Positions 10,198-18,501 of a stretch of 36,816 nucleotides of DNA are shown piece after piece. Source of the DNA: an uncultured Bacteroidales bacterium (lineage in GTDB: Bacteria > Bacteroidota > Bacteroidia > Bacteroidales > P3); assembly GCA_946613135.1 (NCBI GenBank), contig CAMOFI010000009.1, forward strand, positions 1 to 36,816, read 5' to 3'. A program made the position numbers and the translations under genes. Each line of letters opens with the position of its first letter. Within the stretch, counting starts at the first letter, position 1. Under the pieces are notes generated by a model. The model saw only the letters and a list, made by a program, of their open reading frames with translations. It was not told the DNA's origin and searched no databases.

Positions 10198-12012
10198 CTA
10201 TAGTTTACGTCTAAAGATGCGTTCGAAACGAGGTTTGCCACTGTCGGCATCTTTGGAGAATACAATCATGGAGGCACGACCTGTGATGTGGTTTTCTGGT
10301 ACAAAGCCCCAATAGCGGCTGTCTGCGCTGTTGTGTCTATTGTCGCCCATCATCCAATAGTAGTCCATCTTGAAGGTATATTCTGAAGCTTCTTTGCCAT
10401 TGATCAAGATGCGGTTGCCGACAACTTCCAAAGAATTGCCTTCGAAGACTTCGATGACTCGTCTGTAGAGAGGAAGCGAATGCATGTTGAGTGGGATGGT
10501 AAGGCCTTTGGCTGGAATGGTGACAGGACCGAAATTATCGACAGACCATTGATATTCATCAGAATGAGGGAAAAGATCTGTTCCCGAACACCCTTCTTGA
10601 ATCGAGAGAGGAATGACTTCAGCCACAAAATTGTTTTGCCGCAAACGGTTGGCGGTTTCGTCGGTCATAGGGATGGTATAAATCTGTCCCATCAAGTCAA
10701 TATCTCTTTGTTCCACTCCGTTGTCCTTCAGAATCTGAGGTATTTTCATGATGGCGTCAGCAATCTCGTTCTCGTATGATGGAGAGCCTGTGAGCTTGTA
10801 ACGCGGCGACAGACGGACGAGCCGGCTGCTATCTTCCCTGCAGAAGGACATTATATCAATTGAGATATACTTTGAGAGTTGCTGCAGTCCTTCAAGCTGT
10901 TTATCGTTGAGAAACACATATTGGTAGTAGCCTATAGAGTTGTTGCAGTCCTCTGTAGATATGCCGTTCGATTGGAAGAAGTGCATGTCTTTCTGCAGCT
11001 TGAGCGACAGAAGGTCGGATCCATAGGTACCCATCTTGGACATTGAGGCCAGATAGTCCTCAACGCTTTCAGTGAGTCGTACGGCATAGTTGAATTCGGC
11101 TGCTGAGGGTTTTTCGATTGGTTTTCCATCGATAAAGACCTTTTGGTCGCGTATCTGCAATGTTTCGCCTGGGAGTCCGATACAGCGCTTAATGAAATTC
11201 TCGCGTTTGTCGACAGGTCTGACAACTATGTTGCCGAAAATGTTTTTCTGAGAATGGACTGTTTCGCGGCCATATTCGCGCACGAGGTCATGATAAGACC
11301 TGTTGCTCTGGAAAGCGGTGCAAACGGTGTCACCGTCGGGATAGTTGAAAACTGTGGCATCGAATCGTTGTACTTTGCCAAACCCCGGGTAGCGGTGATA
11401 GGGCAGCTTGATCCATTTGAGATACGACTCGCACTGACCGTCGGTCAACGGCAGGACATTGTGGACCAGAGGAAACGAAAGTGGAGTCATTGGGACACGT
11501 GGGCCATAGCTCATTTTGCTGACCATGAGGTAGTCGCCGACAAGTAGTGATTTCTCCATTGAGGAAGAAGGAATCTTGTAGAACTCGAAACAGTTGCCTC
11601 TGATGATTACGGCTGCGATGAGTGCAAATACTATAGCATCTAACCATTCGCGAGCCGAGGAATATTTTTTGACTTCGTGGGTCTTCGGGTCAAGGTATTG
11701 GTAGCTGTTGAGACCGACATAGGGCATATAAGCGAAAGGGAAAAGGACAGCAAGAGTCTGTTCCCAGAAACCATGACGTCCGAAGACTTTGGCTGTTTCG
11801 ACAACAAGCATGAGGAAGGTGAAGATGTTGATGGCCGGAACGAGGAAATAGATGTACCATTTCCAGTTTTTCCCGCAGAGTTTTATCCATAGCACAATAT
11901 TATAGATGGGAATCAGAGCCTTCCACCAATCGATATTGACTTTTTTGAAGATAAAACAGAGTCCTATGAAAGGTCCTAAAATATAGATCAGAGCGAAAAG
12001 ATTGTAAAGCAT
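10198..12012 (-). CDS. lepB: signal peptidase I (S26A), large Bacteroidetes form
   Basis: 604 aa; N-terminal multi-TM region, FYKIPSSSMEKSLLVGDYLMVSK (catalytic Ser box), FIKRCIGLPGETLQI (Lys box), YYWMMGDNRHNSADSRYWGFVPENHITGRA. Confidence 0.95.
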   Translation of the reverse strand: MLYNLFALIYILGPFIGLCFIFKKVNIDWWKALIPIYNIVLWIKLCGKNWKWYIYFLVPAINIFTFLMLVVETAKVFGRHGFWEQTLAVLFPFAYMPYVGLNSYQYLDPKTHEVKKYSSAREWLDAIVFALIAAVIIRGNCFEFYKIPSSSMEKSLLVGDYLMVSKMSYGPRVPMTPLSFPLVHNVLPLTDGQCESYLKWIKLPYHRYPGFGKVQRFDATVFNYPDGDTVCTAFQSNRSYHDLVREYGRETVHSQKNIFGNIVVRPVDKRENFIKRCIGLPGETLQIRDQKVFIDGKPIEKPSAAEFNYAVRLTESVEDYLASMSKMGTYGSDLLSLKLQKDMHFFQSNGISTEDCNNSIGYYQYVFLNDKQLEGLQQLSKYISIDIMSFCREDSSRLVRLSPRYKLTGSPSYENEIADAIMKIPQILKDNGVEQRDIDLMGQIYTIPMTDETANRLRQNNFVAEVIPLSIQEGCSGTDLFPHSDEYQWSVDNFGPVTIPAKGLTIPLNMHSLPLYRRVIEVFEGNSLEVVGNRILINGKEASEYTFKMDYYWMMGDNRHNSADSRYWGFVPENHITGRASMIVFSKDADSGKPRFERIFRRKL

Positions 12013-12130
12013 TTTGCGATGATGTGTTTTTTTAGTTTAAAAGAGTCCTTCGCTTAGATTGCGAGGCACGAATGACAAGATATAAGACGATAACGCGTCA
12101 TGGGGCTTTTTATTTTTTTGAGGCCATAAT

Positions 12131-13300
12131 TTATTTGTCATGGCCCATAATAGTGTTTATGGAGTTTATGAGCACTTTTTTGTCGTTATCCCAACTGAGG
12201 TCGGAAGCGGCAAGATTGAAGCGTTGTTGTTTTTCGTCGGGAGACATTTTTTCCCAAAAGTCCAATGTCTCTCTGACTTTCTGCGCAAGAAGCATCGGAT
12301 CGGGAGGTTGGGAGACTCCCTTGTCGCGGAAGAAAGGCTGAGGAGGCAATAGGGTGCCAATTCCGTAACGTTCGACGACAGCCCTGATTTCGGGGAAATC
12401 TGTGGCCAGCACCGGCACACCTGCCTGCACAAAATCGGCCAGCCTGTTGGGCAGCGAATAGTAATAGTTCAGCCCCCTGTTTTCGAGCAGAGAAATGCCG
12501 AGACTTGCTTTGGCAGTGAGTTTGTACAACTCGTCGGGTTGCAGACGGCCGACGAAAAGCACATTGTCGAGCGTGTTCTGTTTCAGTTCGTAAAACAAAT
12601 CGCCAGTGCCGGCGACAACAAACAGGCAATCGGGCAAATATTTCATTGCTTGCATCATCCACTCTATGCCTCGTCCAACGTTGACAGCACCCTGGTAGAG
12701 GAGTATTTTATGGGGTTTACTGTCGGCATGGACCACAGCAGGACGCCGCAACGGAACATTCCTCACCACAGCCATCTGCAGACCATAGCGTTGCTTGTAG
12801 ATGTCGGCGATAGACTTGCAGACTGTAAATGCTGCCGTGGTGGCAGGAATATTGGGGGTTGAGTGGCGAGCCAGACGCGGGAAGAGTGTGTCTTCGATCC
12901 AGGTCCACACCTTCTTGACAGCCGGTCGGCTGGTGAGTTCCGGCACTTCTGGGAATAGTTCGTGAGCATCGAAAACAAGCTTCTTAGCACGCAGGCGTGC
13001 AGCAAAATAGTTGGCAGGAAGCGTGTCGGTGTCGTTGGCATAGAAACAGTCGGCTTTCGAAAAGAGCAGTTTTAAAAAGAGCCTAATGTTGTATTCCGCA
13101 TAAAAGAGGGCTTTCCGATTGAACAACAATCTCATACGAATAATACGATAAGGCCTTTGGAGCGGTTTACTGTCCTTGAGCATCCTGCCGATGAGGGTTA
13201 CGTCGTACCCTTCTTCGGTCATGGCCAAGCATGAGCGATGGACCCTCTGGTCGGTCAGCAAGTCGTTCGTCACCGATACAATTATTCTGCCCTTGTTCAT
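12131..13300 (-). CDS. glycosyltransferase (GT4-like)
   Basis: 389 aa; VSVTNDLLTDQRVHRSCLAM... VFDAHELFPEVPEL... ILLYQGAVNVGRGIEWMMQAM... LPNRLADFVQAGVPVLATDFPEI. Confidence 0.88.
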   Translation of the reverse strand: MNKGRIIVSVTNDLLTDQRVHRSCLAMTEEGYDVTLIGRMLKDSKPLQRPYRIIRMRLLFNRKALFYAEYNIRLFLKLLFSKADCFYANDTDTLPANYFAARLRAKKLVFDAHELFPEVPELTSRPAVKKVWTWIEDTLFPRLARHSTPNIPATTAAFTVCKSIADIYKQRYGLQMAVVRNVPLRRPAVVHADSKPHKILLYQGAVNVGRGIEWMMQAMKYLPDCLFVVAGTGDLFYELKQNTLDNVLFVGRLQPDELYKLTAKASLGISLLENRGLNYYYSLPNRLADFVQAGVPVLATDFPEIRAVVERYGIGTLLPPQPFFRDKGVSQPPDPMLLAQKVRETLDFWEKMSPDEKQQRFNLAASDLSWDNDKKVLINSINTIMGHDK

Positions 13301-13411
13301 TGCGCGATAAATGATGTAAAACTATCTTAAAACATAGCACTTAGCCAATAACGCCATCCTCATAAAGGAAACACAAAAGTAAAAAACTTTTTCAAATAAA
13401 AAAAAAGTTGC

Positions 13412-13420
13412 TACCTTTGC
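13412..13420 (+). promoter_or_regulatory. candidate -7 element TACCTTTGC for topA
   Basis: gttgcTACCTTTGCacatcg matches Bacteroidetes TAnnTTTG; no perfect -33. Confidence 0.6.
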
Positions 13421-13498
13421 ACATCGAATAATTATTGGAATACAATAAATAAAAATTAATAATTAAGAAGTTGTACATAAATCTCAATTTTCAACTCC

Positions 13499-15841
13499 AT
13501 GAAGAATCTCGTTATCGTTGAGTCGCCTGCCAAAGCCAAAACCATCGAAAAGTTTCTTGGCAAAGACTATACCGTCATGTCGAGTTACGGACACATCCGC
13601 GACCTTGCCAAAAAAGAAATGAGCATTGATGTCGACAACAACTACGAACCCGAATACCAGATAGCAGAAGAGAAGAACAAGCTTGTTGCCGACCTTCGCA
13701 AAGCGGCCAAAAGCGCCGACACCGTATGGCTTGCATCCGATGAGGACCGTGAAGGAGAAGCTATCGCATGGCATCTGCGTGAGACATTGAACCTACAGCC
13801 TGAGAAGACAAAACGCATAGTATTCAACGAAATCACCAAGAATGCCATCCTCCATGCCATAGAGCATCCACGTGACATTGACATGAACCTTGTCGATGCC
13901 CAGCAGGCTCGCCGAGTACTGGACCGTCTTGTAGGTTACGAAATCAGTCCGATACTGTGGGCCAAGATAAAGCCCGCCCTCAGCGCCGGTCGCGTACAGA
14001 GCGTTGCTGTGCGGTTGATAGTGGAGCGAGAAGAGGAAATCCACAACTTCAAGTCGCAGAGCTATTTCAAGATTACCGCGGAATTCCATAGCGCAGACAG
14101 CCGCCGTCTTGTTGCCGAGTTGAGCCGTCGTTTCGATAGCGAGCAGGAAGCCCACGATTTCCTCAGTTCGATAGCTGACAGCCAGTTCAGCGTGTCGAAG
14201 GTGGAGACCAAACCGGCACATCGCAGTCCGGCACCACCCTTCACCACCTCAACACTGCAGCAGGAAGCATCGCGCAAACTTGGCTATTCCGTGGCTCGCA
14301 CGATGCAGATTGCCCAGCAGTTGTATGAGTCGGGATATATCACTTATATGCGTACCGACTCGACCAACCTGAGCGAGGTGGCTCTTGAGATGGCACGCAA
14401 GCAAATCTCGTCGACCTATGGTGAACGTTACGTAAAGACACGCCGCTATCATACCAAGATAAAAGGCGCTCAGGAGGCGCACGAAGCCATACGTCCCACC
14501 GACATGCAGGCTACCGACATCAACGCCGACACTACACAACGCCGCCTCTACGAACTTATATGGAAACGAGCCATAGCCTCACAGATGGCAGATGCCGAAC
14601 TGGAGAAAACCACAATAGACATCAGCATTTCCGGCCAGCATGAGCATTTCTCATGCTCTGGCGAACAGATCCTTTTCGACGGATTTCTGAAGGTATACCT
14701 CGAATCGACAGATGACGAGGAGGAGGAGAACCCCAACCTGCAGCTGCCTACAGTGAAGAACGGCGACCCGCTAATGCTTCAGGAGGCACAGGCCACCCAG
14801 CACTACACCCAACACCCGCCGCGATACACCGAGGCCAGCCTGGTCAAGAAACTCGAGGACCTTGGCATTGGACGTCCGTCAACATATGCGCCAACCATTT
14901 CTACTATTCTGAAAAGAGAATACGTCATCAAGGAAGATCGTGCTCCACAGGACTACGACATCACAACTCTCACAGTTGCACCGCACAGCGCCGTGGAACG
15001 CACTCAGAAAGTGGAACATCTCGGAGCTGAGAAAGGCAAGCTTTTCCCCACCGACATTGGAACCATAGTGAACCAGTTCCTTATGGAACATTTCAACGAC
15101 ATTATGGACTACAACTTCACCGCCAAAGTGGAGAAAGACTTTGACGATATAGCCAATGGCTCGCAAGCCTGGCGCGATGTGATCGGTCAGTTCTACGTTC
15201 CATTCCACAAAAACGTGAAGCAGACCCAGAGCCACTCGAAGCGCACAAGCGGCGAACGCCTGCTCGGCACCGACCCCAAGTCGGGCAAGAACGTATATGC
15301 AAAGATAGGACGTTACGGAACAGTAATCCAGATTGGCGACACCAACTCCGACGAAAAGCCTAAATTTGCCTCGATGAAGAAAGGGCAGAGCATTGAGAGC
15401 ATCACCCTTGAGGAAGCGCTCGAACTATTCTCGCTGCCACGTACCATAGGCGAATACGAAGGCAGTGATGTTGTAATCAGCATCGGACGTTTCGGACCAT
15501 ACGTGCGTCATGACAGCAAGTTCTACTCGCTCTCCAAGACTGACGACCCCTATACCGTAAGTCTGGAACGCGCCATAGAGATAATAGACACCAAGCGGAA
15601 GCAGGCCTCAGAAAAAGAGCGTCTGAAAACGCTCTATCCCCACGAAATTGGTGAATACGAAGGAGAAAAAGTAGTGTCGAACATCGGCAAATACGGGCCT
15701 TACCTCTCCTATCGCAACGAGAATTTCCGCCTCCCGAAATCGGGTGTTGACCCTCTTACGATTAGTCTTGCCGACGCCGTAGCCATAATACGCGAAATGC
15801 AGGAAAAGAAAAGCAAGAAGAAAGGAAGCGCGAAGAGCTGA
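13499..15841 (+). CDS. topA: DNA topoisomerase I
   Basis: 780 aa; MKNLVIVESPAKAKTIEKFLGKDYTVMSSYGHIRDL, DEDREGEAIAWHL, YITYMRTDSTNLS; C-terminal GxYxG...IGRFGPYV repeats and a Lys-rich tail. Confidence 0.98.
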   Translation: MKNLVIVESPAKAKTIEKFLGKDYTVMSSYGHIRDLAKKEMSIDVDNNYEPEYQIAEEKNKLVADLRKAAKSADTVWLASDEDREGEAIAWHLRETLNLQPEKTKRIVFNEITKNAILHAIEHPRDIDMNLVDAQQARRVLDRLVGYEISPILWAKIKPALSAGRVQSVAVRLIVEREEEIHNFKSQSYFKITAEFHSADSRRLVAELSRRFDSEQEAHDFLSSIADSQFSVSKVETKPAHRSPAPPFTTSTLQQEASRKLGYSVARTMQIAQQLYESGYITYMRTDSTNLSEVALEMARKQISSTYGERYVKTRRYHTKIKGAQEAHEAIRPTDMQATDINADTTQRRLYELIWKRAIASQMADAELEKTTIDISISGQHEHFSCSGEQILFDGFLKVYLESTDDEEEENPNLQLPTVKNGDPLMLQEAQATQHYTQHPPRYTEASLVKKLEDLGIGRPSTYAPTISTILKREYVIKEDRAPQDYDITTLTVAPHSAVERTQKVEHLGAEKGKLFPTDIGTIVNQFLMEHFNDIMDYNFTAKVEKDFDDIANGSQAWRDVIGQFYVPFHKNVKQTQSHSKRTSGERLLGTDPKSGKNVYAKIGRYGTVIQIGDTNSDEKPKFASMKKGQSIESITLEEALELFSLPRTIGEYEGSDVVISIGRFGPYVRHDSKFYSLSKTDDPYTVSLERAIEIIDTKRKQASEKERLKTLYPHEIGEYEGEKVVSNIGKYGPYLSYRNENFRLPKSGVDPLTISLADAVAIIREMQEKKSKKKGSAKS

Positions 15842-15893
15842 CTACCCTACCCTTTTGACAAGGGAAGCAGAAAGAATTGACTACCCTACCCTT
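15839..15893. repeat. 16-bp direct repeat TGACTACCCTACCCTT x2
   Basis: Copies at 15839-15854 (first copy starts at the topA stop) and 15878-15893, 39 nt apart. Confidence 0.8.
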
Positions 15894-15929
15894 ACGACAT
15901 TTCAATACAAGAAATTGTTGTAAGGGTAG
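15886..15929. terminator. long imperfect hairpin between convergent topA and hflX, overlapping the last codons of hflX
   Basis: CTACCCTTACGACATTTC - aatacaa - GAAATtGTTGTAAGGGTAG; 18-nt arms pairing with one bulge and one G-U. Confidence 0.6.
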
Positions 15930-17191
15930 CGGACAGCATGCAGGCGGCTTACCTCTTGGTACATCATTTCCCTTAGGCGCTCTATGTTCTGGCGATTCGC
16001 AGCCGAGATGAACACGGCGCGGTTCTGGTCCCTCTTCGACATCCACGAATTCTCCAGCATTTCGAGGGTCCAGTTGGCTTTCGTCATCGGCGTCAGGTCG
16101 TCATCTTCTTTCTCAATATAGGTGTATGCATCTATTTTGTTGAATACCATAATCGTAGGTTTGTCGTTGGCTTTAATCTCCTCCAAAGTCCGGTTGACGG
16201 AGTCGATCTGCTGCTCGTAGTCGGGGTGTGAGATGTCTACGACATGAAGCAACAGGTCGGCCTCGCAGACCTCGTCGAGAGTGGACTTGAACGATTCGAC
16301 AAGACCATGTGGAAGTTTGCGTATGAAGCCTACTGTGTCGGTAAGCAGGAATGGAAGGTTACCGAACACCACTTTTCGGACTGTCGTGTCGAGGGTGGCA
16401 AAGAGTTTGTTTTCGGCAAAAACGTCTGACTTGGAAAGGAGGTTCATCAGAGTCGACTTGCCCACATTGGTGTATCCCACAAGGGCAACACGGATAAGGC
16501 TTTCGCGATTCTTGCGCTGCTGCACTTTCTGCTTGTCGATATCGGCAAGGCGTTGCTTAAGAAGTGTAATCTTTTCGGTGATAAGACGTCGGTCGGTTTC
16601 TATCTGGCTTTCACCCGGGCCGCGCATACCGATACCGCCGCGCTGTCGTTCAAGGTGTGTCCACAGGCGGGTAAGTCGCGGCAGCATATACTGCAGCTGT
16701 GCCAGTTCGACTTGGGTTTTGGCTATCGAGGTGCGGGCACGTTTGGCAAAAATATCCAGGATCAGAGTTGTACGGTCAAGGATGCGGCAGTTCAAAGCCT
16801 TCTCGAGGTTGCGCAGCTGCGCCGGCGAAAGTTCGTCGTCGAACACTACAAAGTCAATATCCAACGCATTCTTGTATTCGATCAGTTCCTCAAGTTTGCC
16901 GCTACCTATATAGGTTCGGCTGTCGGGACGCTCAAGTTTCTGTATGACAGACTTTACAGGCACTCCTCCAGCCGTTTCCAGAAGGAAGGCAAGTTCTTTA
17001 AGGCACTCCTCGGTGCGTTGCATTGATGTTTTGGAATCGCATACCGAAACAAGGATGGCCCTCTCGGGCACGACATCGGTACTGAAAGTGTTGCGCTCTT
17101 GAGGTGAAGGGCGTCTCTGGTTCTCTGCCTCCCACACTCCGGTCTCTCCTTTAAATTTGCCTTTGTTTGTCTTCCAATTAGTCTTTTTCAT
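15902..17191 (-). CDS. hflX: GTPase HflX
   Basis: 429 aa; ERQRGGIGMRGPGESQIETDRR, VALVGYTNVGKSTLMNLL, LLTDTVGFIRKLPHGLVESFKSTLDE. Confidence 0.96.
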   Translation of the reverse strand: MKKTNWKTNKGKFKGETGVWEAENQRRPSPQERNTFSTDVVPERAILVSVCDSKTSMQRTEECLKELAFLLETAGGVPVKSVIQKLERPDSRTYIGSGKLEELIEYKNALDIDFVVFDDELSPAQLRNLEKALNCRILDRTTLILDIFAKRARTSIAKTQVELAQLQYMLPRLTRLWTHLERQRGGIGMRGPGESQIETDRRLITEKITLLKQRLADIDKQKVQQRKNRESLIRVALVGYTNVGKSTLMNLLSKSDVFAENKLFATLDTTVRKVVFGNLPFLLTDTVGFIRKLPHGLVESFKSTLDEVCEADLLLHVVDISHPDYEQQIDSVNRTLEEIKANDKPTIMVFNKIDAYTYIEKEDDDLTPMTKANWTLEMLENSWMSKRDQNRAVFISAANRQNIERLREMMYQEVSRLHAVRYPYNNFLY

Positions 17192-17251
17192 CTGATTATT
17201 TTACGTCGTCAGTGCTGTGGCATAGAATAAGCCTACAATGCTGACTCTTGA

Positions 17252-18442
17252 TCATTTATGCTTTTCCATTGCCTGTTGCAGAATTTGTCGGAGCTGTAGT
17301 CCTGTTGCCTGCCAGGAGAAATTGCTGTGGACATACTGCTGCGCATTGTCGCTGATTCGTACACGTGCTTCCTCGTCGCGGAGCAGGCTGACGATGGCCT
17401 TTGCGAAACTTGGCGCATCGTCGCAAACAAGGATATTTTCTGTGTCGGTGGCGCGGAGAGAATGGTTGGCAAGTGATGTTGTTATGCATGGCAGATGCAT
17501 GGACATGGCCTCGAGGAGCTTGTTCTGCAATCCAGATCCGATACGCATAGGAGCGACAAAGACCTTTGATTGGGCATATAGCAGTCTCATATCTGGAACG
17601 AAGCCTGTGACAGTGACCTGGTCGGAGGCGAGCTGACGGACACTTGCCGAGGGTGTTGCCCCGGCTATGGCCACCCTGGCAGAGGGATATTCGCGCCACA
17701 CGATGGGCATGATTTCCTTTACGAGAAAGCGTGCCGCGTCTATGTTAGGTCTATACTGCATGTTGCCGCAGAAGAGAATGTCGTAGGGCTTGTCGACAGA
17801 ATGCTGTATGGCTTGGGGACTGTAGTAGTCGGCGTCGACCCCGTTGCGCACAACGTCAATCACAGTGTCGCGATGCTGGGGGATGGCATCTCTGTCTATC
17901 TCGGAAATAACCGTCAGGCGGTCGAAGTTGGAGCAGGCTCTGAATTCGGCCGAGCGCAACATCTTGAACTCGTAGTGCTGCAGGAAGTAGCGCAACCCCC
18001 TGTGGGTCATCATTCGCCGTTCGAAGTTGAGCGACAAAGCATCCTGAAAATCAATCACCTTCGGTTTCTCCAATTGAGCAGCATAGTCGATGGTGCGAAC
18101 CATTTGGGCGTAGACGACATCGGGATTGACCTTGTCGGCAAAGCGTCGACACTGCTTGCGAGCCTTGCGGCTATCCCAGTAGCCGATCTGCAGCGAACGG
18201 ACCGACAAGAAATTGCGCAGCACGCGGAATACTCCTGACAAACGCGAAAGACGGGCAATGCAGATGTCGCGACAGTAGTGGCGGAGTTCGTCAATCGACG
18301 ACTTGTCGACTTTATGATGCGAGAGAGCAAAAAGATACACCTCGTCGTTTTGGGCGAGAGTACGTATCTGATGATATGCTCGCAGCTTGTCGCCTTTTTC
18401 GAGTGGATATGGAAAACGTGGAAGAATTACAAGTATTTTCAT
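17252..18442 (-). CDS. glycosyltransferase family 4/1-like
   Basis: MKILVILPRFPYPLEKGDKLRAYHQIRTL...; VRNGVDADYYSP; ILFCGNMQYRPNIDA; SGLQNKLLEAMSMHLPCITTSLA. Start moved inward from the ORF-track 18505 to the MKILVILP Met. Confidence 0.88.
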   Translation of the reverse strand: MKILVILPRFPYPLEKGDKLRAYHQIRTLAQNDEVYLFALSHHKVDKSSIDELRHYCRDICIARLSRLSGVFRVLRNFLSVRSLQIGYWDSRKARKQCRRFADKVNPDVVYAQMVRTIDYAAQLEKPKVIDFQDALSLNFERRMMTHRGLRYFLQHYEFKMLRSAEFRACSNFDRLTVISEIDRDAIPQHRDTVIDVVRNGVDADYYSPQAIQHSVDKPYDILFCGNMQYRPNIDAARFLVKEIMPIVWREYPSARVAIAGATPSASVRQLASDQVTVTGFVPDMRLLYAQSKVFVAPMRIGSGLQNKLLEAMSMHLPCITTSLANHSLRATDTENILVCDDAPSFAKAIVSLLRDEEARVRISDNAQQYVHSNFSWQATGLQLRQILQQAMEKHK

Positions 18443-18501
18443 TTGAGGTTTGGGTTGCTTTTCGTTATCATTTTCTTTCTCGTTTTTAGCGCAAAACACA
18501 C

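Noticed and set aside
12124-12153. Palindrome GGCCAT...ATGGCC at the end of the glycosyltransferase gene as a terminator
   Set aside because: Only a 6-bp stem overlapping the stop codon, and the downstream minus-strand sequence is A-rich, not U-rich.
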